Assembly (NCBI GenBank): GCA_029241965.1
Contig: JAPWVK010000175.1
Location: 1-32,858 of the forward strand
Reading direction: 5' to 3'
DNA: 32,858 nucleotides
Origin: Candidatus Methanophagales archaeon
GTDB lineage: Archaea; Halobacteriota; Syntropharchaeia; Alkanophagales; Methanospirareceae
In this document: positions 7,849 to 14,757 of the stretch, piece after piece
Layout: every line of letters begins with the position of its first letter
Numbering within the stretch: position 1 is the stretch's first letter
Notes under the pieces: generated by a model
The model's input: the letters and a program-made list of their open reading frames with translations, nothing else
Told to the model about the DNA's origin: nothing
Database searches by the model: none
Made by a program: the position numbers and the translations under genes

Positions 7849-8628
7849 CTAAAAATCTGTGTAATCTTGTGGTTTGCTAAACAAATATATTAATTTTAAC
7901 CGATAAACCTCCCCTATTTGCAACGGCACCGCCTTAATATCCGATCTTGCATCTACTTTCTCCTTGAATTCTTGCGGGTCCGCCTTCAAATGGTGCATAG
8001 GAATCACAACCTTGGGCTGAATAGCTATTGCAGCATCAACAGCATCTTGAATGTCCATTGTAAACGTTCCACCAATAGGAAGTAAAGCTACTTCTACGTC
8101 CCCCAAATATCTCATCTCTGGTATAAAATCCGTATCACCTGCATGATAAATCGTCTTACCTTCCAAGCTTATTAAATAGCCTACACCATTCCCTTTATGA
8201 TGCACTTTTCTGGTAGAACTGCCTTGTTCCGTATTGTAAGCATCTACTGCCTTTATTGTTATATCTCCCAAAGTTATCTCGTCCCCAGGCGCAACAACAT
8301 GTATATCTTTGCCTAATTCCTTGATACAGCGCTTAGGAGCTACTACTAAAGTATCTGCATCCTTGAGTCTATTTACTGTAACACTCTTACAATGGTCCTT
8401 ATGGTGATGTGTTAATAGGATCACATCCGCTTTTTCTAACTCTTCCGGCAAGCCATCAATCGGGTCTGGCCACCTGGAAAACTCTATCTTTTTTGGATAT
8501 TTCGTAAAGTAAGTTCTCATCCATGCTGGATCTATGTACAGGATTTTGTCTTTCGTTTTTATTTGAAACCAGGAGGGTGGGAACCATTTTATTGATGCCT
8601 GCATTTTGGCACTCCCTTTTTGCTTCAT
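7849..8628 (-). CDS. Metallo-beta-lactamase fold hydrolase (UPF0173-like)
   Basis: The 259-aa protein has the HxHxDH metal-binding motif as THHHKDH (H74, H76, D78, H79), then YHAGDTD and VVIPMHH, which give the remaining metal ligands of a di-metal hydrolase of the UPF0173/YtnP-like type. The substrate is unknown. The ATG at 8628 overlaps the TGA that ends the preceding pseudogene frame (ATGA), and GGAGAG lies upstream; an internal ATG at 8604 with GGGAG upstream is an alternative. It is the last gene of a partly decayed - strand operon. Its final residues (KPQDYTDF) are encoded by a copy of a dispersed repeat at 7851-7875, so the native C-terminus was probably replaced by repeat DNA. The catalytic core is intact. 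Confidence 0.85.
   Translation of the reverse strand: MKQKGSAKMQASIKWFPPSWFQIKTKDKILYIDPAWMRTYFTKYPKKIEFSRWPDPIDGLPEELEKADVILLTHHHKDHCKSVTVNRLKDADTLVVAPKRCIKELGKDIHVVAPGDEITLGDITIKAVDAYNTEQGSSTRKVHHKGNGVGYLISLEGKTIYHAGDTDFIPEMRYLGDVEVALLPIGGTFTMDIQDAVDAAIAIQPKVVIPMHHLKADPQEFKEKVDARSDIKAVPLQIGEVYRLKLIYLFSKPQDYTDF
7851..7875 (-). repeat. Dispersed repeat copy A (ACCACAAGATTACAC family), inside the end of a coding gene
   Basis: On the - strand this copy reads AACCACAAGATTACACAGA followed by TTTTT. The same core occurs at 14538-14560 and 25054-25080. Here it forms the last codons and supplies the stop codon context of the metallo-beta-lactamase gene. Confidence 0.75.
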
Positions 8629-9185
8629 ATCGTTTCTCTCCTTTCTTTTATATTGAACTCGTTTTTGTCATGATTTTTCAAGTGCTGCGCAATTGCACTG
8701 TCAAGCTGTTCTGGTTTTTGTGATTCGATTAGGAGGCGTTTTCCTTCTGTGAATTACAGTTGCACTCCGCGGTTGCCACTTACATTGTATGCCTTTCCCA
8801 CTTTTCCATATTTAATGCCCCAACCTCCATATTCCGCAATAGGATCATATGTACGGATATAGTGTCTTTTCAAATTATCTAATTGTATTTTTTAAAAAGA
8901 AAAATGAAAGGGTACAAATCGAACATATACCCCATCCTGCCGCACACTTGTTATTAATTTTAATTTGTAGAAAAACAAAGGAAATAGTATGCCAAAGCCG
9001 AGCCAGAATACAAATATCATTTGGTTGGATGCGTTGCTGTTGCCAACAGGGTTGTTAAAGAGCAGTTCTTGTATGGCTATGTACCAGACAATAATGGTTG
9101 GAAAAATCATAAGAATCCAGATCCAGACCTGGCGTAATCGCTGCTTTTCATGGAATGTTGTGTTGTTTTTTTCTATCATTTTCAT
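8625..9185 (-). pseudogene. Small membrane protein of unknown function, broken by two in-frame TAA codons
   Basis: One continuous frame of about 186 codons runs from the ATG at 9185, which overlaps the stop of the preceding gene (ATGA), to a TGA at 8625-8627, which overlaps the start of the next gene (ATGA). It is interrupted by TAA at 8892-8894 and 8754-8756. The N-terminal part has two hydrophobic segments and ends PFHFSF before the first stop. The middle reads YDPIAEYGGWGIKYG and KAYNVSGNRGVQL before the second stop; the end reads FTEGKRLLIESQKPEQL. I recall EYGGWGI and SGNRGVQLE together in a family of unknown function (probably DUF6141, not verified), where a Glu follows VQL, so the second stop could be GAA to TAA. 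The preserved frame and both coupled junctions indicate recent inactivation. Confidence 0.75.
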
Positions 9186-9697
9186 TTCCTCTTTCTGCGT
9201 CGTACCGGTTGTATGATCCATGAGAAGAAGTTCATTCGTGGCACTTTTTGCATATAATCTTTATAGTCATCACCAAACTTCTCGACGAGTCGCTGGTCTT
9301 CTTGTCTTGAAATCGAGTAGACACATATCATGCCTATAATCCCAATTATTATCGTCAACCAATGTTGGCTCCAGAAAATAATTGCAAGATACATGAGTAA
9401 CCAACCCAGATAGAGTGGATGCCGGATAACGGAATAGATTCCTGTGTCAACAAGGACTGAGGTCTCGGTCCAATCCTTTTCCTTTTTCACCTTGCCCTTG
9501 CTGCGAAAAACAAACTTAGGTAAAAAAATCAAGACAAGACCGACTGCTAAGATTATCCATCCGGCATACCGTAGCTCCTCGATACCAGCAGGATTATCTA
9601 AAAACCAGAGTAACAGATAAGCTATGACCAGCAAAGCACCCGCAACGAAGTACATGGGGCCACCCTTCATCCTTTTTTCGATCTTACTGAAATTCAT
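9182..9697 (-). CDS. Isoprenylcysteine carboxyl methyltransferase-like integral membrane methyltransferase
   Basis: The 171-aa protein has about four to five membrane segments and the C-terminal signature of the ICMT/phospholipid methyltransferase superfamily: DTGIYSVIRHPLYLGWLL, then QEDQRLVEKFGDDYKDYMQK and VPR. In this superfamily the RHP-Y-G and EE/ED-L-F-Y-Y-VPR elements form the SAM and substrate site. The substrate in archaea lacking prenylated proteins is unknown; lipids or small molecules are possible. AGGAGG lies about ten bases before the ATG. Its stop overlaps the start of the downstream pseudogene (ATGA). It is one of only two intact genes in this operon. Confidence 0.8.
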   Translation of the reverse strand: MNFSKIEKRMKGGPMYFVAGALLVIAYLLLWFLDNPAGIEELRYAGWIILAVGLVLIFLPKFVFRSKGKVKKEKDWTETSVLVDTGIYSVIRHPLYLGWLLMYLAIIFWSQHWLTIIIGIIGMICVYSISRQEDQRLVEKFGDDYKDYMQKVPRMNFFSWIIQPVRRRKRK

Positions 9698-9727
9698 ATT
9701 TTTATATCCCTCCTTTTTTATCTCCGT

Positions 9728-10278
9728 TTAAATATGAATTAAAAATTTACAAGTTTTTGCTCCTGTGATTACTGATTGCACAAGTTCCACTTCAACCGGC
9801 TTTTTAAGAGCGGATTCAAACAATTGTTTGATATGTCCTACCCCACACTGACAGTAAATCTTATTTTGAAAAGGTTTTTTGGTTTGTTTGACCATATAGC
9901 AATAGCATTTGTCATATTTTCCAACTATTGTTTTTTTATCTTTTAGTTCGAATTGAAAACCCCCTGTGCTAAGTTTATCAAGGAATTCTTTAACTGATTT
10001 AGATTCCGTAATTAATTTTTTGTACCTCGCGTGTTTTTTGCAACAGCCCCTGCCACATTTTTCCATGATTATTACGCTTTTCTCCTCGCCAACCTGCTGC
10101 TCCAAACGCTCGATAGTTCTTTAATCTGTTCTGCCTTTTCAGTACGACTAGATGCCGATTGAAATTGGTCCACATCATGCATAATTTCCTGTACAACGTC
10201 TCGATTGGTCTCCTTTTCTATGTTCTTTGCCAAACTTCCTATTTTTCCGGTTTTTGGGATTTTCGGGTTCATTTCCAT
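9728..10278 (-). pseudogene. Cysteine-rich protein of unknown function (DUF6144-like), single-base frameshift
   Basis: Two frames join into one protein of about 183 residues. The first half starts at the ATG at 10278 (AGGAGG seven bases upstream, MEMNPKIPKTGK) and runs to SSRLARRK. The second half continues in the other frame with IIMEKCGRGCCKK, then GKYDKCYCYMVKQ, IYCQCGVGHIKQLFESAL and KPVEVELVQSV. The switch falls in an AAAA run at 10078-10081; adding one A there restores a single frame, and the total length (551 nt plus 1) is then divisible by three. I recall the ME-CGR-C and YC-C-GWVKELFE pattern from a family of unknown function (probably DUF6144, unverified), likely metal-binding through its cysteines. 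A base error in the assembly is the alternative to true mutation. Confidence 0.7.
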
Positions 10279-10280
10279 TA

Positions 10281-10440
10281 CTAACCCTCCTTCTTGCGCC
10301 TTATTGGACTAATATAATCACTCTCAGATTCTTCGTTATCCAATCCAAGGAAGAGTGCTTTAGCATAAGCATTCAACCAATAAATATATTTGCATGGGCA
10401 CTGCGAATTTTCCTGCGAAATCACTATATCCTCAAGTTTT
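10281..10440 (-). pseudogene. 3' remnant of a gene truncated at an inverted repeat
   Basis: A frame on the - strand ends with TAG at 10281-10283, two bases before the start codon of the next gene, and supplies that gene's AGGAGG. The translated end reads KLEDIVISQENSQCPCKYIY, then WLNAYAKALFLGLDNEES, a stretch with normal protein composition. No good start codon exists: a GTG at 10422-10424 would give only 47 codons, and upstream the frame runs straight into the repeat at 10441. The simplest reading is a gene whose 5' part was lost when the repeat arrived. The family is not recognised. Confidence 0.45.
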
Positions 10441-10535
10441 ACCGCAGAGTGCGCGGAGAACGCAGAGGCATCAGAAAACCCAAACGTGGATTGGAACGTT
10501 CTTAAACTCTGCGTCCTCGGTGATCTCCGCGGTGA
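10441..10535. repeat. GC-rich imperfect inverted repeat (ACCGCAGAG type)
   Basis: The left arm (10441-10467) begins ACCGCAGAGTGCGCGGAG and ends ACGCAGAG. The right arm (10507-10535) begins CTCTGCGTCC and ends TCTCCGCGGTGA. The arms pair over most of their length around a loop of about 40 nt. I recall very similar ACCGCAGAG...ACGCAGAG elements scattered in many environmental bacterial and archaeal genomes. The 10284-10604 interval holds only this element, the gene remnant beside it and about 70 bp of AT-rich DNA before the radical SAM gene's stop; overlapping short + strand frames here are shadows of the repeat. Confidence 0.65.
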
Positions 10536-10604
10536 TAAATCACAGGGTTTTTATACTGTGCCATTTGCATGCTATTTCCTACTCTTCTCGTTTCTCGTCA
10601 TTTT

Positions 10605-11495
10605 TTACCCACACGTTAAGTGTTGCTGTTCTTCCCTGTGCACAGGCGTTTCAAACGTTTTAAAGCCACATTGCCGCTGTGCGGTTTCAACAGCCCGATA
10701 TATTTTGCTGGTGTACTCATTTGGCGCGTACGCGGTCTTATAAAGGGCAATATATTTTGGCAGCAATTCGGGGAAAATCCCTTCGATGAAAGACAAAACG
10801 CGGTTTCTGCATGATGCCCTCAAATCCAAAACCCCCGGGACTATATTTTTTGCCCCGGCATCACTCACCGCTTTTATCACCCCGTTTATGCTCTCGGAGT
10901 CATCGGTTAGATACGGGAATATCGGCACAAATAATATGCCAACAGTTATGCCTGCATCTGATAATTGTTTCACGGCTTCGAGGCGCTCTTCAGTCGTTGC
11001 AGCTCGCGGCTCGATTTTACGGCGAATGTTCTCGTCCAGCGTTGTTCTCGTAACGTTGACGAGCAGTGCCGTGCTTTTTGCCATTTCCGAAAGTAAGTTG
11101 AGGTCGCGCAAGATCAAGTTCGATTTTGTTCCGATGAATAGCGGATTTTTGTGCTTTGCAAAGACTTTCAAGACTTCTCGCGTAATTTCAAATTTATGCT
11201 CTGCCGGTTGATACGGATCGCAGACTGAACCCAGGTTGACCGCTTCGTGTTTCATACGTGGTCGTGATAATTCCTTTTCCAAGACCTCTGCCGCATTTAC
11301 TTTCACGAGTATATTGTTATCGAACTCTGTGCCGGAATCGTATCCGAGGTATTCGTGCGTGTAGCGTGCGAAACAGTAGGGGCAGGAATGCTCACAGCCA
11401 CGGTAAGGATTCGCACCCCAACTGAACGGCAGGAACTTCTTGTCGAAATGATGCAGAAAGGACTTGCATTTGACTGGTTGGTAATGAACTGACAT
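10605..11495 (-). CDS. SPL-family radical SAM protein (Rv2578c-like)
   Basis: The 296-aa protein carries the radical SAM cluster motif CEHSCPYC (C34, C38, C41) after NPYRGC, an arrangement typical of spore-photoproduct-lyase-like proteins of the Rv2578c/SPL_rSAM group. Later elements include GSVCDPYQPAE, IGTKSNLILRD and GILFVPIFPYLTD, which fit the partial TIM barrel. The members bind a 4Fe-4S cluster and cleave S-adenosylmethionine; the substrate of this archaeal subgroup is unknown, so DNA repair should not be assumed. It is divergent from the glutaminyl cyclotransferase gene and both appear to use one AT-rich promoter box. There is no clear ribosome site before the ATG, in keeping with a leaderless or very short-leader transcript. 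Confidence 0.85.
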   Translation of the reverse strand: MSVHYQPVKCKSFLHHFDKKFLPFSWGANPYRGCEHSCPYCFARYTHEYLGYDSGTEFDNNILVKVNAAEVLEKELSRPRMKHEAVNLGSVCDPYQPAEHKFEITREVLKVFAKHKNPLFIGTKSNLILRDLNLLSEMAKSTALLVNVTRTTLDENIRRKIEPRAATTEERLEAVKQLSDAGITVGILFVPIFPYLTDDSESINGVIKAVSDAGAKNIVPGVLDLRASCRNRVLSFIEGIFPELLPKYIALYKTAYAPNEYTSKIYRAVETAQRQCGFKTFETPVHREEQQHLTCG

Positions 11496-11521
11496 CGTTA
11501 TTTATCTCACTCGTATAACCG

Positions 11522-11537
11522 TTATAATATAAATAAA
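11522..11537. promoter_or_regulatory. Shared AT-rich TATA element between divergent genes
   Basis: TTATAATATAAATAAA lies about 27 bp before the + strand ATG (11556) and about 34 bp before the - strand ATG (11495). Both distances fit archaeal TATA boxes with leaderless or near-leaderless transcripts, so the two genes may compete for one element. Confidence 0.45.
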
Positions 11538-11555
11538 CAAATCCATTTTGTTGCC

Positions 11556-12428
11556 ATGAACGCGACGCGGCATAATAAACGCGGATTTGGTGTTGCAGTG
11601 GTGGCAATAGTAGCAATGGCACTATTTGCAGGCTGCATTGATGAAGACGCCCCTCTGCCTATTGTGACGACAACGCCATGCCCGCCTGACGATACACCCG
11701 TTTACGGCTACAAAATCATCAACACGTACCCACACGACCGAAACGCCTTTACTCAGGGGTTAGTCTTTGACAACGGCTTTCTGTATGAAGGTACTGGCAT
11801 ATTTGGCAAATCCTCGTTACGTAAATCAGAATTAGAAACAGGAAAAGTCATAAAGTCGTATCATCTGCCGGACAAATTCTTTGGCGAAGGTGTGGCCCTT
11901 TGGGACGATAAGTTGATTCAACTGACCTGGCAGTCGCATGTTGGTTTTGTTTACGATAAGGACAGTTTCCTTATACTGCAAGAATTTAGCTATCCCACCG
12001 AAGGATGGGGGCTCACTCATGACGGAAAGCACCTGATAATGAGCGATGGTACCGCAACGCTATATTTTTTGAATCCTGATACATTCGACGAAGTCGGACG
12101 AATTGAAGTCCGTAGCAGGGACATGCCTATTACAAATCTCAACGAACTTGAGTATATCAAAGGGGCAATATACGCTAATGTTTGGTTAACCGACAGCATA
12201 GCAATTATTTCACCAGAAACCGGACAAGTCGCTGGCTGGCTCTGCCTCGAAGGGCTGTTAAGCGAAGAGGGTGGCTCACAGCCTGTCAATGTTCTCAACG
12301 GTATTGCCTATGACGCGAAGCATGACCGGCTCTTTGTTACCGGGAAATACTGGCCTAAACTGTACGAAATCAGGGCTACATATCCACAAAATTCCGTATC
12401 AACTTCAACCCGTCCTCCGTCAGTATAG
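11556..12428 (+). CDS. Glutaminyl-peptide cyclotransferase-like lipoprotein (plant/bacterial type)
   Basis: The 290-aa protein begins with a basic, hydrophobic signal ending LFAGC (C27), a lipobox-like site that would anchor it outside the membrane. The body is a beta-propeller of the glutamine cyclotransferase family: YPHDRNAFTQGLVF, FLYEGTGIFGKSSLRK, EGVALWDDKLIQLTWQ, EGWGLTHDGKHLIMSDGT, NELEYIKGAIYANVW, and LNGIAYDAKHDRLFVTGKYW. These match the papain-latex type enzyme that converts N-terminal Gln to pyroglutamate, protecting exported proteins. The family normally ends near KLYEI; this protein has a short extra tail of about 17 residues that lies over the 3' end of trpG on the other strand. 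It is probably leaderless. The function is firm at family level; natural substrates are unknown. Confidence 0.85.
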   Translation: MNATRHNKRGFGVAVVAIVAMALFAGCIDEDAPLPIVTTTPCPPDDTPVYGYKIINTYPHDRNAFTQGLVFDNGFLYEGTGIFGKSSLRKSELETGKVIKSYHLPDKFFGEGVALWDDKLIQLTWQSHVGFVYDKDSFLILQEFSYPTEGWGLTHDGKHLIMSDGTATLYFLNPDTFDEVGRIEVRSRDMPITNLNELEYIKGAIYANVWLTDSIAIISPETGQVAGWLCLEGLLSEEGGSQPVNVLNGIAYDAKHDRLFVTGKYWPKLYEIRATYPQNSVSTSTRPPSV

Positions 12429-12969
12429 ACTCAGGATGAAACTGCACGCCGAACACATCGTAGTTCCGATGCCTGATCGCCATTATCTCATTATCATCCA
12501 TGCTTCTTGCAGTTACTTCTAAACTGTCTGTAAATAATTGCCGATCATTACCGTTCTCGTCAATCACTAACGAATGGTATCTCACCACAGAAAGCGGATT
12601 CCTCAATCCACTTAAGATGCCTTCGCCGTTATGCGTTACTAAACTCACCTTGCCATGCCTTAATACTCGTGCATTCCGTATCCCCGCACCGAAAACATAA
12701 CCTATGCACTGATGCCCCAAACAAACGCCCAGAATCTTCTTATCCGTGCAATATTTCCTTATTACTTCGTTTGTGACTCCCGCATCTCGTGGCGTCTTCG
12801 GCCCCGGCGAGATAATTATATGCCCTATCTCTTTCTCTTTTACCAGTTTCTCGATATATCCCGCAGTCACCGTATTCTGAACCACTATCGGCTCGGCACC
12901 CTGCATTCCCACGTATTGCACGATGTTGTACACAAACGAATCTATGTTGTCTATCACAAGAATGTTCAT
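12376..12969 (-). CDS. trpG: Anthranilate synthase component II (glutamine amidotransferase)
   Basis: The 197-aa protein is a class I glutamine amidotransferase: the Cys nucleophile in GVCLGHQ (C83) and the His-Glu pair in FHPES (H178, E180), with the oxyanion stretch SPGPKTPRD. It supplies ammonia from glutamine to TrpE for conversion of chorismate to anthranilate, the first step of tryptophan synthesis in the cytoplasm. Its start overlaps the end of trpE by 4 nt, so the two are co-translated. A PabA role (aminobenzoate) is the alternative because the two families look alike; the pairing with a TrpE that has a tryptophan-type feedback motif favours trpG. The 3' end overlaps the convergent cyclotransferase gene by 53 bp. 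Confidence 0.9.
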   Translation of the reverse strand: MNILVIDNIDSFVYNIVQYVGMQGAEPIVVQNTVTAGYIEKLVKEKEIGHIIISPGPKTPRDAGVTNEVIRKYCTDKKILGVCLGHQCIGYVFGAGIRNARVLRHGKVSLVTHNGEGILSGLRNPLSVVRYHSLVIDENGNDRQLFTDSLEVTARSMDDNEIMAIRHRNYDVFGVQFHPESILTEDGLKLIRNFVDM

Positions 12970-14444
12970 CTTCTTTTACCGCCTCCGGTCATACATTCCA
13001 ATAACGCCGCACCCTTACTCAGCGTCTCTTTATACTCTCGTTCAGGATCAGAATCGGCAACTATACCCGCACCTGCCTGTATATAGACCTTCCCATGCTC
13101 GAATACCGCAGTCCGAATCGTTATCGCCGTATCCATAGACCGATTAAAAGAGAAATACCCCACACAACCCGAATATATTCCACGTCTTGACGGCTCTAAT
13201 TCCTCTATTATCTCCATAGCACGTACTTTCGGTGCACCGGATACCGTACCTGCAGGGAATGTCGCTTCTAACGCATCGAACTCGTCCTTATCGGTTCTCA
13301 GCTTGCCCACCACGTTGGTCACTATGTGCTGCACGTGCGAGTATTTCTCGGGATACATGAATCGCGTGGGTTTCACGGTACCAAACTCAGACACTTTTCC
13401 GATGTCGTTTCTTGATAAATCCACGAGCATCAAATGCTCTGCCCGCTCCTTTTCATCGTTTAGCATCTCCTCCTCCAGCCGTTTATCCTCTTCTTCATCC
13501 ATGCCACGCCGTCTTGTCCCTGCTATCGGGCAACCCTCTATTTTCCTGTCGGCGTTACCATTACGGTTCGCCCCCGCAACCCGAACCAGCATCTCAGGAC
13601 TTGCTCCCACTATCTTACGCTCGTCAAAATCGAGTAAGTACATGTATGGTGACGGGTTCACTTCGCTTAATGTTTTGTAGAACTCGAAATGCCCTTCCGG
13701 CGCAAAGTCGGCTTCCAGTCGCTGTGAAAGCACCACCTGAAAGATGTCACCAGCACGAATGTATTCCTTCGCTACTCTCACACTTCGTTCATAATCCGCC
13801 TTTTCCATGTTTGACGTGAAATCCCCGGACACCGATATCTCTTCAGGATCCTCAGTTACTTTTCCCTCTTTAATTAATTCGCTCAATTTCAAGCAAGACT
13901 CTTCCAAATTTAAGTCGTTAGTTGGTGTTGGACTATCACAAAAATCGTTAGATATAAGAAACGCTTTCTTCGCCCGGTGGTCCACTATGACATTCTTCCT
14001 CGTCAGCAGGAATTCACAATCCGGTTGCTTCAATGTGTCCACTGCGCTTTCCCCTACATCCACAAAATATCGGATGACATCGTACGAGAGATAACCAACA
14101 AATCCGCCGATAAATCGCTCTCTTCTTAGCTCGCCCTCTATTTTTAACTCGCTAAAGAACGCTTTTATCACACTTAGCGGGTTTATATCGCCACTTCTCT
14201 TCGCTGCATTGTTCATCATTTCCGCGCTAAACGCATCGTAGGTCTTTGTTTTCAAAACGCCGTCCTTCACTGCGAATTTTAACGCGGACTCGAAACCTAA
14301 GATGGAATACCGCGCCATCTTATCATCGCCTTCTCGTGACTCCAGTAAGTAGGTCTCGCCGTAGTCCGCTTCTTTTCTCAAAATATCATATATTAAACAG
14401 GGATTTGCAAACGGTATTTCTTCGCATGTCTGGATAACGAACAT
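12966..14444 (-). CDS. trpE: Anthranilate synthase component I
   Basis: The 492-aa protein has the chorismate-utilising enzyme core: QRLEADF, NPSPYMYLLDF, GASPEMLVRV, PIAGTRRRG, LVDLSRNDIGKV, TFPAGTVSGAPKVRAMEIIE and YSGCVGYFSF. It makes anthranilate from chorismate with ammonia from TrpG. LLES at 33-36 corresponds to the LLESR-type tryptophan-binding site that gives feedback inhibition. The start at 14444 has no ribosome site, but a TATA-like box is about 32 bp upstream, so the mRNA is probably leaderless. Only trpE and trpG are here; the rest of the pathway must be elsewhere. A TGTACA palindrome beside the TATA box may be an operator. Confidence 0.93.
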   Translation of the reverse strand: MFVIQTCEEIPFANPCLIYDILRKEADYGETYLLESREGDDKMARYSILGFESALKFAVKDGVLKTKTYDAFSAEMMNNAAKRSGDINPLSVIKAFFSELKIEGELRRERFIGGFVGYLSYDVIRYFVDVGESAVDTLKQPDCEFLLTRKNVIVDHRAKKAFLISNDFCDSPTPTNDLNLEESCLKLSELIKEGKVTEDPEEISVSGDFTSNMEKADYERSVRVAKEYIRAGDIFQVVLSQRLEADFAPEGHFEFYKTLSEVNPSPYMYLLDFDERKIVGASPEMLVRVAGANRNGNADRKIEGCPIAGTRRRGMDEEEDKRLEEEMLNDEKERAEHLMLVDLSRNDIGKVSEFGTVKPTRFMYPEKYSHVQHIVTNVVGKLRTDKDEFDALEATFPAGTVSGAPKVRAMEIIEELEPSRRGIYSGCVGYFSFNRSMDTAITIRTAVFEHGKVYIQAGAGIVADSDPEREYKETLSKGAALLECMTGGGKRR

Positions 14445-14467
14445 TGTGCATCATGTGTAGATAGTAT

Positions 14468-14473
14468 TGTACA
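14468..14473. promoter_or_regulatory. TGTACA palindrome, candidate trp operator
   Basis: TGTACA lies directly downstream of, and abuts, the TATA-like box of trpE, where a bound protein would block initiation. I recall TGTACA as the TRP box bound by TrpY in Methanothermobacter. A single 6-bp palindrome is weak evidence, and no trpY-like gene is in this window. Confidence 0.3.
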
Positions 14474-14481
14474 TATAAATA
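14472..14481 (-). promoter_or_regulatory. TATA-like box of trpEG
   Basis: On the - strand TATTTATATG sits about 32 bp before the trpE ATG, preceded by CCAAAG, which could act as a BRE. The distance predicts a start of transcription within a few bases of the ATG. Confidence 0.45.
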
Positions 14482-14537
14482 CTTTGGTGTATAAAAGTGG
14501 TAGATATATCTTGGTATTTGTTGCGGTTGGTTACCTG

Positions 14538-14560
14538 ACCACAAGATTACACGGATTTTT
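14538..14560 (+). repeat. Dispersed repeat copy B (ACCACAAGATTACAC family)
   Basis: ACCACAAGATTACACGGA followed by TTTTT matches copies A and C apart from G for A at one place. It lies in the 313-bp space between trpE and the FAD oxidoreductase. The rest of that space (about 14561-14745) is AT-rich with no gene I can support; a 73-codon - strand frame over it has no recognisable features. Confidence 0.75.
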
Positions 14561-14745
14561 ACAGGTGGAATTGAATTCCTATAAAGATCAAAAGCAGAAA
14601 ATCTCATCTTTGCTGACTAAATGATGCCATTAATTCGTTTCATTTGTCATACATGCAGTCCGACAATTCAAAATTGCCAAAAAAGAAAGTCATATAGGAC
14701 TTTTAAACCAGAAAGAAATAAAATTTTGGACCCAAAAACAATTGT

Positions 14746-14756
14746 GAGGCTGCCTC
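14746..14756 (-). terminator. Possible hairpin terminator after the FAD oxidoreductase
   Basis: GAGGCAGCCTC is a short hairpin beginning two bases after the gene's stop codon and followed on the - strand by a T-rich ACAATTGTTTTTGGG. Archaeal termination relies mainly on T-rich tracts, so the hairpin may be incidental. Confidence 0.3.
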
Positions 14757-14757
14757 G

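Noticed and set aside
8625-9185. Stop-codon reassignment instead of pseudogene
   Set aside because: The stops are TAA, which archaea do not recode as far as I know, and neighbouring genes use TAA as a normal stop.
10227-10743. Overlapping + strand frames of 89-117 codons
   Set aside because: They run over the inverted repeat, the broken - strand genes and the radical SAM 3' end; the translation is low-quality and lacks ribosome sites.
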